Shown here in pieces: positions 13,360 through 24,720 of a stretch of 64,000 bases of DNA (the stretch's first letter is position 1; the number at the start of each line of letters is the position of its first letter). Source of the DNA: Callorhinus ursinus (taxonomy: Eukaryota; Chordata; Mammalia; Carnivora; Otariidae); contig NW_020312894.1 of assembly GCF_003265705.1 (NCBI RefSeq), positions 923,171 through 987,170 on the forward strand, written 5' to 3'. Position numbers and translations under genes: made by a program. A model generated the notes under the pieces. That model was not told the DNA's origin and did not search any database. It saw nothing but the letters and a program-made list of their open reading frames with translations.

Positions 13360-13640
13360 AGGGGCCCAGGAGGCGCAGATCCGTGTCTACTGCAGCCTCC
13401 ATGCACACACAAGTGCCCAACCTGGAATGCCTTCTTGTCCTTCCTTCCATGGGTCACTCCTGCTCATCCTTCAGGTTCAGATGAAACATCACCTCCTCAG
13501 AGCAGCCTGTTCATGACTCCCATATCCATTAGGCCCCTGGGGTGCTCTTCACACTTGGAAACTGCACAACTGTGGACTTGTGCCCTGAGTCTACATGCTT
13601 CATGGGGGCAGAGAACTTGAGGGTGCGTCACATCACGTGT
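13360..13640 (-). mobile_element. L2 relic, antisense
   Basis: The plus strand contains 'ctcatccttcaggttcagatg' followed by 'aaacatcacctcctcagag', the well-known antisense motif of the L2 3' end ('catccttcaa..ctcaaatgtcacctcctc'). Upstream 'tggaatgccttcttgtcctt' matches the same element. The element is old and truncated. Confidence 0.75.
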
Positions 13641-14391
13641 AGTGTGGTCACATGGGACACGCCACGGGTCATGGTCAAGTGCCGTGTGTAAGCACTGGCT
13701 CCCTGGAGTCTGTAGGCTCCAGGACAAGGAGCACGAGGGCGTTGTGTGCGGTGCCATTAGGTGTTGCGCATTGTGTGCCATGCTGTGTGGAGCCCAGCTG
13801 CCAGCACAGGACCGCGCTGTGCCCCACCTGGCTGTGGGAGGGAGCTGCTGGACTTCCCTCCTCCCGCTTCCCATGATGAAATGAAGCTAAGGACCGGCTG
13901 GCCCACTGGGAGCTGAGAGTCTGGGCAGGCCATGTGGGCACAGAGGTGGCCAGGTGACCCGATTTCTCGGTGCCCTAGGTTCCACGCCTGCCCTCAGGCG
14001 CCCTCTCTCAGGAGAAAACGAGCCCCTGTCCTGTTTCTGCCATGCCTACTACAGTGCAGAACATGTGTGCACAGGGCAGGGCCCGACCAAGATCTGCAAA
14101 GGGAGTGTATATATGTAGATATCTCAGCTCACTGCTGATGTGGGGCTGAAGTTCCAGATTCTGGCCGAATCTGAGCACGGTTGTCCTTCAAAACTCAACT
14201 TTTTGAGTCAGCGCTGAGGACACACTCCATATGGATTTATCACAGTGTGCTGCTGACCAGGGCCCCGCCTTCCTCACAGAGGAAGAGGACCTCTGCACAC
14301 AATCCACAGCTGGATGACCACACCAGCCCCCAGAGCTGAGACCATGGCAGCTCTTTGCCTCTCCAGTTCTAGATTCTTCTAAGGGAACTCT

Positions 14392-14583
14392 TTTATTTAT
14401 TTGAGAGAGAGAGAGAGGGTGCATGTGCACACTCGAGCCAGGGGAGGGGCAGAGGGCGAGGGAGAGAAGCAGACTCCCTGCTGAGCACAGAGCCCAACAC
14501 AGGCCTTGATCTCATGACCCTGAGATAATGACCTGAGCCAAAAACCAAGAGTCAGATGCTTAACTAAGCCACCCAAGCGCCCC
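14392..14583 (-). mobile_element. Can-SINE (tRNA-derived), older copy
   Basis: Read on the minus strand, this begins 'ggggcgcttgggtggctta', continues through a degenerate A/B-box tRNA-like head, a CT-rich body, and ends in a CT repeat and an AAATAAATAAAA tail. It is flanked by a 12-bp target-site duplication with one mismatch (TAAGGGAACTCT at 14380-14391 and TAAGGTAACTCT at 14584-14595). The internal sequence differs from the copy at 51.6 kb, so it is an older subfamily. It marks the genome as carnivoran. Confidence 0.92.
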
Positions 14584-16554
14584 TAAGGTAACTCTCTTTT
14601 GTAGAACTGTGTGTACTTAATGTGTATGACGGGATGATCTGAGGTGCCTTTCTCAGCTCCTCCTTGTCCTGGTGGAGGCCCCAGGCCTTAATGGAGGCCC
14701 TCTCTGTGCCCATCAGCCTAGAGTGTGGGCTCCCAGGGCAGAGGTCCGGTACGACCACCCACTGGCACCAGCCCCGCACAAAGAGCACACCACCCATGTT
14801 CCTGCAGCCAAACAGAAAGGCTTTAAGTCACCTTCATGCCTGGGAAGCCAGACCACTCCCTCTGCTGAGAAGAGCAGACCCCGGTTCTTAAGAAGGAGGC
14901 CAACTCATGGTCTCAATTCTCTGCATCAGCTGAAGCACAAACAGGACCCTGGCCTTGGCATTCCGATAGCGGCCGCCCTGGGACAACCCTCTCTTGGTCC
15001 CTGGGGAGGAAATGGAGTGGCAGCACTCTGAAACTTCTTAATGCAGACAGCAAGCGTCCCATGTGCGTTTAGAGGGTGCACCATCCTTCTAAAACATGTG
15101 TTCTTGTCTGAAACGTTGTCCCTAGAGGCAGACACAGTACCCAGAGCAAAGAGAAATGCCAGAAAATGCCATATGGTCAGAAACCAGGACTCTAGCACTG
15201 GACACTCATGGATATCCGGCACTCAGAGACAAGCTCTCTGCTGGGGAGTGGTCATCTCAGTGCCGGGGGAGCTGGCCATGTCTCCAGGATGATGGGGCTC
15301 CTCCTACCTCCTGCCCAAAACCCTAGAGCAGGGAGACATTCCCAACAGGGTCAACGCGCCACACAGGAATCCCTCCATCCCGCCAGCTGGTTGGCCCTTA
15401 CGACGTCCACCTCATTCCACCCCTGCTCCTGAATCAGGTTGGAGAAAAGCAGTTCCTTCCTCCACAACCCCCATCCTTCCCAGACAGGCCTGTCTGTGCC
15501 CCGGCTGGCGGTCTTCCTTCCTGTCAGCATACCAGCCTCCCTCAGAAATGTCCGTCCCCCTCCTGGACCTGTTCTGACTTCAGTCGATCAGAACCCCAGG
15601 CCCTCGTGTGAGGCACAGAAGGAGTTTCTCTGCCCTGTGTTCCAATCTGTGTGACCACAGAGGAACCTGTGCCTCCTCCATCCGGTGGGGACCATGGGTC
15701 ATATGCAGGTCTGGTGGAAAGCCTTCTGTTGAGCGCACTGACCAGACCCAGCCCAGTCCCTGCAAGCCTCTTGCTACGACCTCGCAGCATTAACAACAGA
15801 CGGCATGTGCAGAAAACACCGGGCCGCTGCTTCTCATGGCTCAGGAGCAAGGCGCCAAGCAGGTGCATGCCAGGCCCTCCTGGAGGAGGACGTGGGGCAC
15901 ACACAGTGCAGACCCGGGCAGGCATGGCTGGCAAACCCTGAGAGTCCCAAGGACAGGACCCCTTCTTCCTGCCGTCCCCAGGGCCCAGCCCGGGGTCCTC
16001 TGTGCCTGGCCGCTTGTCATTCCGGACACCAGTGAGTGGGCAACGCGTCACAGGGAACCCTGACTCCTGGGGCAGCAAGACGTGCTGTTGGCCATGAGCC
16101 CTGTTTTAAGTCCTAAGTATTCCCACAAACAGCCCCCCGGAAAGGGCCATCCCCCCATTTCCTGTGTCCTTCCCCAGCTGCCCCTGGCACCCATACCTCC
16201 CATTCTCCTGGGAGGCTACGTGGATCCACACTGTGTGGCCACGGGGACTGGGCCAGAGGTTTGGGGGCTCCTGAAAGCCTTTCCTCCAGAGGCACACAGT
16301 CCCCCCATGCCCACCAAGAACCACAGCACCTGAGACTCCAGCCTGCCCACCATACCTGGCTTGGCCGCAGGCCACTGGTGCACCCCTGGGGTCGTGGCCC
16401 TTTAGGTGCAGGGGTTTACAGAGGCCGGGAGGGTCTGCTGTGCCCGGGCACACCTGCAGCCTGGACACACCCAGCGTCTCCTCAGAATGCAGAGAGCCAG
16501 ATAAAATTAACCTTGTGGCAACCGTCCTCCCCCGCTCAATAGCCCCACGCCACC

Positions 16555-17350
16555 TCATCTGTTATAGGCAAATAAAAAAGTCAAGCCTAAATGTATAAAA
16601 AATTATGATAGAAGCCCTAAATAAGGCAGGGACTGTGAGCTTATTGAGTCAGAAATCAATCAATCAATGAGCAAGTGGATCAGGAGCACCTCATAAGCCC
16701 CAAAGAAATAATTTGCCCAAACACTGGGATTTAACAGTGGAAGACCAAATTTCAACACTTTTAGGAAGTAAATAATGAAAAATCAATTCAAAGAAAAAAC
16801 AGATCAAGAACCCTGGACCCTGACGTGCCGACACATTTATTGCTGAGACCGTTTCTCGGCTGACCCGAAAACTTCGGGAGGTGTTTATTTACTTTCAGCA
16901 CCTTCCAGAGATCAATATTTTTAATTTGGATCCGAGTTATTATTTTTCACATCACAGCAGCGGGGAGCAGAGTAAAGTGGCTCATATTTTAGTGCTAAAA
17001 AGATCGATATGACAGCTTCACCTTCACCACGGGCCCCCGCCGCCGCCGGGCCGCACATCACTGCGTCCCGCGGGGCTGCAGGTGCCGCCGAGGGGAGCGG
17101 GTCGTTACCGCCAGCAGAGCAGACGGTGTGATTTAGCTGAGCGCAGAGGGCCCGGTGCCCTCGGAAAACCAATCTTGCTTCTTGCACTCCATCAGGCCTG
17201 TCTGGCCCCACAGTCAGGCGCGGAGGCCAGGCGCAGACGCGGGGAGGGGAGCCTCTGCCGGAGCAGATCAGTTCCCTCATCAGAGGTGCATGTCCTTCCT
17301 TCCCCTTCCTCAGATCAAAGAACATCAGTAAACTCCGTTAACTTCCCATA
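16555..17350. promoter_or_regulatory. Candidate conserved enhancer with CpG-rich core (island F)
   Basis: This is the longest enhancer-like island. Its left part (16560-16990) is AT-rich and non-repetitive, with a tandem ATCAATCAATCAATGA at 16655-16670 (TGATTGAT PBX-HOX type on the other strand) and several TTTATT or AATAAT cores. Its right part (17020-17130) switches to a short CpG-dense core with CGCCGCCG repeats. It contains no transposon I recognise. A minus-strand frame of 134 codons crosses it but has no family signature. Confidence 0.55.
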
Positions 17351-17842
17351 AATTTCCCCTAAAATCTTACTCAGGAGAGCAGAGACAGGATGAGGGGCTC
17401 ACCGTGGGGGGAAGCACCTCCTCCAGGAGCACACCTTCCGGCCCCCTCTCCAGCAGGTACTAAGAGCCACTGAGGGGCAGGGAGGGGCCCGGACCAGAGG
17501 GAAGGAAGACAGCAGCCCCAACCCTCTAGCAGATCCGGGTCGAGTGGCAGGCAGGCCCCCCACTGAGGGACACCCAGACCCTCCCAGAAAAGCGAGTCCA
17601 AGGTCAGCATGGAGCCCTTGGGGCCTGTGCACCCCTGTGAGGACTCTCCTCTCAGCAGTGCAAAACACAACACAGGGCTGGGGATGAGGCAGGAGCCCCC
17701 AAAACAGGGAGTGGAAGGAAGTAAGAAGGAGCAGTTTATTGGTGATCAGCAGTCGAGGTGTCCTGGGACCAAGAGCCACGAGTGTGGGCACCGGTGTGGG
17801 GGTGTGGGAATGTACCACTAAGCCAGGAGCCAACCCCTCCTA

Positions 17843-17985
17843 GGTGTGGATGGGGCCCTCCTGGGGTGGACGGGGCCCTCCTGGGGTGGACGGGGCCCTC
17901 CTGGGGTNNNNNNNNNNGCCCTCCTGGGGTGGACGGGGCCCTCCTGGGGTGGACGGGGCCCTCCCGGGGAGGACGGGGCCCTTCA
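17843..17985. repeat. Minisatellite, 20-bp unit, interrupted by assembly gap
   Basis: The unit GGACGGGGCCCTCCTGGGGT repeats about seven times in the visible sequence, with minor variants at both ends. A run of 10 N (17908-17917) lies inside the array, so the true copy number is unknown. It is read-through-open in several frames, which creates spurious ORFs. Confidence 0.97.
17908..17917. other. Assembly gap (10 N)
   Basis: Ten unspecified bases fall within the 20-bp minisatellite. The number of N is likely a placeholder, since collapse of a GC-rich array is the obvious cause. Confidence 0.98.
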
Positions 17986-19469
17986 GGCCCCAGGGCCTAC
18001 CCCCAGGCTGCATGGTCTCACTATAGGGGGGAGGAACAAAGCAGCCACTGGACTTCCCTGGGACAGGGTGGGTTTGTGAAACAAAACTTTTAGGCCAGGG
18101 AGGGGGAGATGCCTCCTGCAGAGGAGTCTTCAGGGGGCACCTGCAGTCTTCTCCCCGGCTTCCCCTGCACACAATGAAGCCATGCTCCCGGGAAACCACG
18201 GCGACCTCACAGAAAAGAAACTCACCTGTGCACCTCTTTCCAGGAACCAAATCAGCCAAGGGCTGAAGGTGCTGGCTGGGACATCATGGGCAGCAGAGGC
18301 ATCTGGTGTCCCCACTGTGGGCTCGGAGCCCGGGGAGCCTGCTCCACAGCCGGCACACCTTCCTGGGGCCTCTAGGTGATGCCAAGTTCCCGTTGCTAAG
18401 GGACACAGACACGACTCTGGCTTCAGACCCCTCTGCCCCGAAGGAACCCCACTTTTAGAGCTTCGAGGAGAAGTCAGCTTGCACGTGTAAAGGAAGCCCT
18501 GTGGTCACAAAAGCGCTCTCCACTGACCCCGTGTGCTCTGAGTGCAGCAAGGCCCCAAGGACAAGTGTCCAGCTCTGGACAGCCACTGCCTGGGAGCATT
18601 CACAGCCTTTCAAACTCTCCGAGGGGCCCACAACTTGTGCCCCAGTGAGACGGCTTCGCTCCCGGGCTGCCGGCTGTGCAGACACCAGCCCAGTGCCAAC
18701 AAGGATGGCCTATGCCGGTCCTGCCTGCACCTGCCTGCCCCCAAGGGCGTGTCCGGTCTGCTCAGCAGACGCAACACCCAGGTTTGGGCCCAGCTGCTGC
18801 ACACACGCATCTGAGGCCGCCGGCCACACAACAGGCACTGGCTGGGATGGCCATGGTGTCTGTGCCGCCCTCCTGCGGCAGACGTGGCCCGGGCGGCCCA
18901 TGGGGACGGCCCCCCACTCTTCCCTGCCTGGCCATCCACGTGGCCGGGGTTTCAGAGGCCCTGTGGGGTCCTGTCCCCGGCTGCCTCCACGCCCTGCAGC
19001 GTGCAGCCTGGAGCCAGGGTGCCCACCACCTCCAGCTTCTCCACCAAAACACGGCCTGATCTGTGTTGACCACTGAGCCGGTGCTGCAGAGAGAAAGCCA
19101 CTGAGTGAGCCCACTCACCCGCTCACCCGCAGCCTTACATTCAAGAGCGCCGCAGTCCCAGAAACCCAGGGGCTCCCCAGGGTACTTGGCCCCGGCCATG
19201 GCGTGTGGGGTGCCCGGGCCAGCTGGCATGTCCTGCTTCGGGAGCCCCCCATCCTCCTGTTCCTCCCCCTCGCAGGTCACCCACTGAGGGCAGGATGGGG
19301 TCACTGGGGCAGGGAAGGGACCATGGGGGTGGCCTCTGGCCATGCCTCCTTGGGGTCTTCACCAGCCGGAGAGGCCTGGGATTCTCACGGGTAAATGAGC
19401 CCGCTCTGCCCCTCCCTCAGGCCTGCCCGTCACGCAAACGAGCAGCAGGACAGGGAGGCTCACTCCCGC

Positions 19470-19740
19470 AGTGAGAGGCAAGACGAGGAAATTACACCAA
19501 AACAAATTTGTAATTTCTCCCTCATTTAGCCATTTCTGAGGCCAGAGTATAGGAAAGCTGTTACCTTCACATCCCCTATCGACGTTCCGGCTTTTCAGGT
19601 GGTAAGTGATGTGTTTTCTATGTTCCTCCCGTGAAATGAGACACGATTCCTGTGCTATCAGGTCGCCGATCAATAGACACTCGGAAGGCCTGGAAAACTT
19701 CACCAGCCACTTCCTCAGTGTCACGGACCGTGTGGCTGTG
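19470..19740. promoter_or_regulatory. Candidate conserved element with ATTAC/GTAAT inverted repeat (island G)
   Basis: This is a non-repetitive block of moderate GC. At 19488-19517 it carries an 8-bp inverted repeat, GAAATTAC and GTAATTTC, separated by 14 bp, giving two opposed homeodomain-type ATTA cores. The rest, with 'gatcaatagacac' at about 19668, has no frame or repeat identity. The enhancer role is inference. Confidence 0.45.
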
Positions 19741-21834
19741 CCCCCGGCTGCTGCGAAGTCAACCGTGACTGATGGCGGGGTGCCTGAGAATCCAGGCGGA
19801 GCGTCCCAGTAGGCCAATCCTGGAAGGCTTCCTGTGGGAAGCATTTCAGTGCATTTCAGGAATCCAGGTGCAGCCTGCAGTGGTGGATGCTTGCAATGAT
19901 CCAGACGGCAGCAGGTCCCTCCCAGCAAGTGCAGAGCTCCGTATGTCCTCTAAGGACCCTCCTCCCTAAGCCTGGACCCCTGGACAGGCAAGGCCTCGTG
20001 GCAGTCCTGCACACCTCCTGCACGTGGGCCAGGGGACCTGAGCGCCCAGGTCCCAGGAAGCCGGCACGGTCTGGAGAGTCCCACCTACCTTGGAGCCCAT
20101 GCTTGTAACTGAGCGGGTGTACGAATCATCTCTACACATCACGTTGCCTGACTCTAAGACTCCTCCGTGTGGACTCAATCACTGACCCCAGGGACGTACG
20201 GAGGGGATGCGACAATGTCTTCACACAACGCAGCAGGGGCAGGGGCACGAGCAGGAGCTCACGTGAATGGGTGATGGTTCTTCGGCGGAAGGAGGGCCCC
20301 ACGGAAGGGGAGGAGGCCGTGTGCAGCAGGGGAAGGGCGTGCACACGGAGGGCAGGGCTGGGGGTTTGCCGGCCCTGGAGGAGGGACCGGGCAGGACATG
20401 CGGCAAGGTGGCCACCACCTCCTCCCAGAAGATGGGCACCGCTGGGCCTCCATCCCTGGGGAGCGACACCCCAGTGACGGTGATGCCTGCCCGTGTTTTA
20501 TGCGTGTTCTATGAGGCGTAGGCATCCCAGGGATCCTGCAGACACAGGATCAGCCAGGGGTGCCGAGCGTTGGCCACTGGCTTCTCCACCAGGTGCTGCA
20601 GTGTCCCCAGTGACCTCCAGTCTGTCCCCAGCATGAACGGTGGGTCACGTGGCATCTCACCACACAGTGCCTGGGAGGGACCTGGGAGCAGGCAGCAGGC
20701 GGACGGCCTCCGGGGGTCCAGTCCCACTGGGAGGGGCACCTCCTGGTCTCCTCTTCGGCCAGTCCTGGTGCAGCACCAGCGATGCTGACCTTCAGTCCCA
20801 CTACCTGGTGTTCTTTTTCTATGTGGCAAGAACAGGAGTGCCTTCCAACCTGCTATGGATTAACTCTGGGACACCTGGGTTCTTTGTGGGCAAATCCAAA
20901 AGCCTTAACAGGAGGTTACGAGCTCAGAGCCCGCCAGGATACACAAGGACTCAGCATTCTGTTGTGGAAAACACCCCCGCAGGGAGAGGGCTCCCAGGGC
21001 ATCCGTCGGCCCCGCGTTCAATCAAGCAGCGGCCTGCAATATCCAGGCAGACGTCCAGGCACCTTGGGGGCAAGCCCCCTTCCTCATGGGGTCTTTCTTT
21101 GCTGCCATGTGGCTTCCAGCACACCCCTGCCCTGCCCTGGATGAGTCCATCTACAAATGTGGGGGCCCCAGGCCCGATCCGTGGTCTTCAACAAATCTAA
21201 ACCCCGAAAGGCTTCCATTCTATCTTCCCTTGAGCTCATACCGGCGCACCCACAGCCATGGACCCCACGGTGAGGGACGAGGGGCATCCATGTCTCATGC
21301 ACAACTAAATCCTGGCTCTCCCATCCCCAAGACCCCGACTCGTTCACGGACTCAGAGTATGTTTACTGAGCACCCAGGATGTGCGGTCCGACTCCAGGCC
21401 CTCGGCCAGAACAGGCAGGCAGGGCGACATCAGGGTTTGGGGGTGCAGGGCAGTGGAGAGCCAGAAACGAGGTTACCAGCAGCGGCACCTCCAGGGCAGC
21501 CACCGTAGGAGGCAAGGGCTTGAGGGCACCTAGGGGCCCCCACCCCGGATGTGGCACGTGAGTCCCAGCCCACTCGTCCAGCTCACACATGGCTGTGGGG
21601 ACGCCCCAGGCCAGGGTCCTCAGTCTGCCCCGAGGGACGTCACATGAGTCCCGTGAGTCCACATGAGTCCCGACGGGGCCCCACCTTCTGGAGCCTGGCA
21701 GCGCCCTGAAGAAGCCGACTTCTGGTATTGACTTCGCAGGAGAAATGCAAGCCAGGTGATGACCGGGCCAGCAGCCAGGTCGCTGCACAGGGGACAGCCG
21801 GCGGGATGAAGTGAGCCTCCTGTCTCAGTAAACG

Positions 21835-21965
21835 ACCCCCCAGCATGATTCTTAGGAGCAAACAAAATTTAACATAATCATTGATGTTTTAAGTCCAAAA
21901 AAGCCCTGTGAGCATGTGAACCAAAAGCTCAAGACACCAAATGCTACTTTGGCACCATCTCCTGG
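21835..21965. promoter_or_regulatory. Candidate conserved element (island H1)
   Basis: This short AT-rich block, with 'aaatttaacataatcattga' and 'tgttttaagtcc', has no recognisable repeat. It lies about 220 bp left of the 41-bp minisatellite; a second similar island lies on the other side. Confidence 0.4.
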
Positions 21966-22184
21966 TGACAAGAAGCATCTGTGGGCTCCTGCCTCGGCCT
22001 GCAGGATGCCCCACCAAGCTCCCCAGGTCGAGTCCCCCCAGGCCCAGAGCCCCCTCCAGCTCAGAGCCTCCCCCAGGCTGCAGCCCCCCCCAGCTCAGAG
22101 CCCCCTTGGGCTGCATTCCACTCCAGGCCACAGGCCAGAGCACTGCCAGGTGGACCCCCACAGTCCAGGCCGCAGCCCCCACAC

Positions 22185-22500
22185 TTCTGCAGCACGGAGG
22201 ATCCCCACGGTCCAGGCCCCCACGCTTCTGCAGCACCGCAGACCCCCACAGTACAGGCCCCCACGCTTCTGCGGCACCGCAGACCCCCACGGTCCAGGCC
22301 CCCACGCTTCTGCGGCACCGCGGACCCCCACGGTCCAGGCCCCCACGCTTCTGCGGCACCGCAGACCCCCACGGTCCAGGCCCCCACACTTCTGCGGCAC
22401 CGCGGACCCCCACGGTCCAGGCCCCCACGCTTCTGCGGCACCACGGACCCCCACGGTCCAGGCCCCCACGCTTCTGCGGCACCGCGGACCCCCACAGTCA
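22185..22500. repeat. Minisatellite, 41-bp unit, about 7-8 copies
   Basis: A 41-bp unit containing CCCCCACGCTTCTGCGGCAC is repeated head to tail with a few substitutions per copy (for example CACGCTTC at 22262 and 22303, 41 bp apart). Because 41 is not a multiple of three, each reading frame passes through all three phases of the unit. None of the phases has a stop, so frames of about 145-238 codons stay open on both strands. These are artefacts of the repeat, not genes. Confidence 0.96.
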
Positions 22501-22519
22501 CGCTCACAGACCAGGTGCA

Positions 22520-22725
22520 GTTTCAGGTTCAACCTCTTTCTGGGAACAGACCACTATTTTCTGATCCCTATTAATACCTGTGACAGCATTTATGTACAAG
22601 ATAAATTCATTTCAATTTCCTTTTTCAATTAATGGCCTATTATTTGAACCACACTCAGCTAAAAATATTGCTCCAATACTATTAATCTTGTAAAAATTAA
22701 ATTTTCCTCCCTCTGACAGCCAGAG
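22520..22725. promoter_or_regulatory. Candidate conserved element (island H2)
   Basis: This AT-rich non-repetitive block right after the 41-bp minisatellite contains 'cctattaatacctg', 'tcaattaatggcctatt' and 'ctattaatcttgtaaaaatt', giving several ATTAAT homeodomain-type cores in 200 bp. It has no frame and no mobile element identity. Confidence 0.5.
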
Positions 22726-23198
22726 GCCACAGGCTGGGGCGGGAGGGTGGCCACACAGCCCAGCCCTGCCCAGGACTCTGGGAGTGCAGACTCCCCTCTA
22801 CCGGGACATCCAGAGGCCCCCAGCACACAGCATGCTGAGGCATGGTGCGCCAGGGGCCACGAGTCAAGCAAGATTTCATCGCAAACCATCAGCATCTTCC
22901 TTACGAGCTGGGATGATAGACACGCACGGACCTCTGTGCCAACTCAAGGATGAGCTCCAGCATCTGGAGCATCAGCGACCACTTCCCACCCGTCAAACAT
23001 GACCGTCTGGTTACCCAGTGGCCATTAACATGCCTCACATGGAACTGTGGCTGCGGGGAGACCCCACACTCCTACCAGAGGATGGGGACCGGAAGGAAAG
23101 CCAGGCCACAGCACTGTGGGGCCAGGAGAGTGCCCACCCCCGCAGCAGGCAAGCCAAGCCCTCTGGCCCATCCCCCCAAAACCGTGGGCGCATGGGCC

Positions 23199-23340
23199 AG
23201 ACATGGCCACGGGGGCTCCCACACCGTGTGCCCCCCCCCGAGCAGACACAGCCGCGGGGGCACCCACACCGTGCGATCCCGTCCACCTCCGCAGACATGG
23301 TTGCAGGGGCTCCGACCTGGGGTCCCCACGTCTGCTCCCG
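23199..23340 (+). repeat. Degenerate tandem repeat, about 45-49 bp unit, 3 copies
   Basis: Three copies start AGACATGG (23199), AGACACAG (23244) and AGACATGG (23293). Each continues with a CGGGGGC-like core and a C-rich end. The copies are clearly related but diverged. Several frames are stop-poor for this reason. Confidence 0.7.
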
Positions 23341-23457
23341 CCTTGTGCTGGGTCAGTCCCACCCAGCGATGGGCCCCCCCAAGCACGGTCTCAAGCTTGA
23401 AGCAAGCACCACGGCCGTGTCTCCCACAAATATGCCATCCCTGTATTTATGACCCAG

Positions 23458-23618
23458 AGAAGAAAGTGCTGCCAGTTTTAACTGAAATGCCATGGATCCT
23501 GGATGCACCTGGTCTCAGATGCTTTAAATTTGAAAACCTGTGTGCTGAAGAACAGACTAGACGCAACATTACCGTTCAGTACTTCAATGCACCAACTGGA
23601 CGGCAAGATCCTCTAGGG
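23458..23618 (+). other. Unidentified exon-like coding fragment on the strand opposite INPP5A
   Basis: The plus strand is open and protein-like here, in contrast to the GC-rich low-complexity frames around it. Residues include YDPEKKVLPVLTEMPWILDA, then PGLRCFKFENLCAEEQTRRN and ITVQYFNAPTGRQDPLG. Composition is nearer 45% GC. An acceptor-like TTTATGACCCAG ends at 23457 and a donor-like GGG/GTGAGAG starts at 23619, which would make a 161-bp exon; the open frame in fact extends a little to the left (CHPCIYDP). I cannot assign it to a family. It may be an exon of an unannotated antisense gene, a duplicated exon from elsewhere, or part of a processed retrocopy whose ends are decayed. The donor-like end argues mildly against a retrocopy. 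Confidence 0.45.
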
Positions 23619-24379
23619 GTGAGAGTGTGGGCTCCAGCCTCTGCACTTCCTCCTGGGGGGCCTGCAGGCAGGTCCCCCTCCCCAGCCACCCTGTGCCAGG
23701 CAATCCGCCATATGGCTGTCCCACAGTGTGAAAATCTCTTCCTCTGGTGTTTAAAATTATTCCCAATTTTTGCCATCACGTACTTTTTGAGGACCACCCT
23801 TATATTCAACTGTCTGCAAGAACGGTAATTTCTTCAAGGAAACTGCTGAGTTGTGGGAGTGCCTGTTTCCAGGTGTTTGTTTTCCACTGCAAGCTGCAGA
23901 ATGACATTCTGAGATAAGTCTCGGGGTGGTGGGAGACCGAAGCAGAGCCTCCTGGGTCCAACGGCCGCTGTCATTGTGCCCCTTGTCTTCTTAGCCAAGC
24001 GAGCACTTTTGCGGGACAGAAATGCAGGTGTATGAGCAGGGGATGGGAGTGACGCAGAGCGGACACTGGAGAACGCGACAGCGAGCATTTCAAGAAAATA
24101 CGGGAAACTTCCAGAGGCGAGCATGAGAGAGACAGACAGATGGCTGCAGACACCAGGCCTCTCCGGGAGAACCCCACTTCTCTCAGCAGTATGCCGGCCC
24201 GTCTACTGAGGACTTGCTAACCCCCTCACCCTGAGTGGCTACAGGCTGGCCTCTGCCGGGTCCCTGCTCAGCCCGGGTGAGCCTCCTGACCTCCACAGCC
24301 ATGGCCTTGTTCCCCAAACACCACGGCTCTGACCTGCTCGGTGAGGCTCACTGGACACGCTAACCTGCTATGGTACCTG

Positions 24380-24720
24380 CTTGACTTCACTGGTTTTCTC
24401 TACCCTGTTTTCTTCGTCACACATTTCTGCTCTTATTTTATTATTTCTTTTCTTCTGCCTGCTTTGGGTTACTTTGCTCTTATTTCTAAAATTTTCCAAC
24501 GTAAGCATTTAATGCTACAAATTCGCCTCTATGCGCCACTTTAGGTGCATTGCAAATCCTGAAGGTTCGATTTGTCTTTCATGTCGTCGGACCCACGTTT
24601 CAATCTCCTCTGTGAAGTTCTCTTAACTCCCGGGATATCTGCAACTTTGCTGTTTATTTCCAAATATCTGGGAAGCTTCCAGATACTGTTTCGTTTATTT
24701 CTCATCTACCTACTCTGTGC
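24380..24720 (-). mobile_element. L1 relic, ORF2 interior, antisense
   Basis: The plus strand resembles the antisense of L1 ORF2 around the 'tttctttccttctgctagctttgggtt' landmark, here 'tttcttttcttctgcctgct' (about 24446) followed by 'tttgggttac'. It continues with 'ctatgcgccactttaggtgca' in pieces and 'caaatatctgggaagcttcc' (24660). It is diverged, truncated and without an open frame. Confidence 0.7.

Noticed and set aside
22185..22500. Regular repeats resembling a CRISPR array
   Set aside because: Units are contiguous 41-bp copies without unique spacers, in a vertebrate intron.
21889..22632. Long frames on both strands across 22 kb (up to 238 codons) that look like a repeat protein
   Set aside because: All derive from the 41-bp minisatellite, whose three phases lack stops; overlapping frames open at once on both strands show it is not coding.
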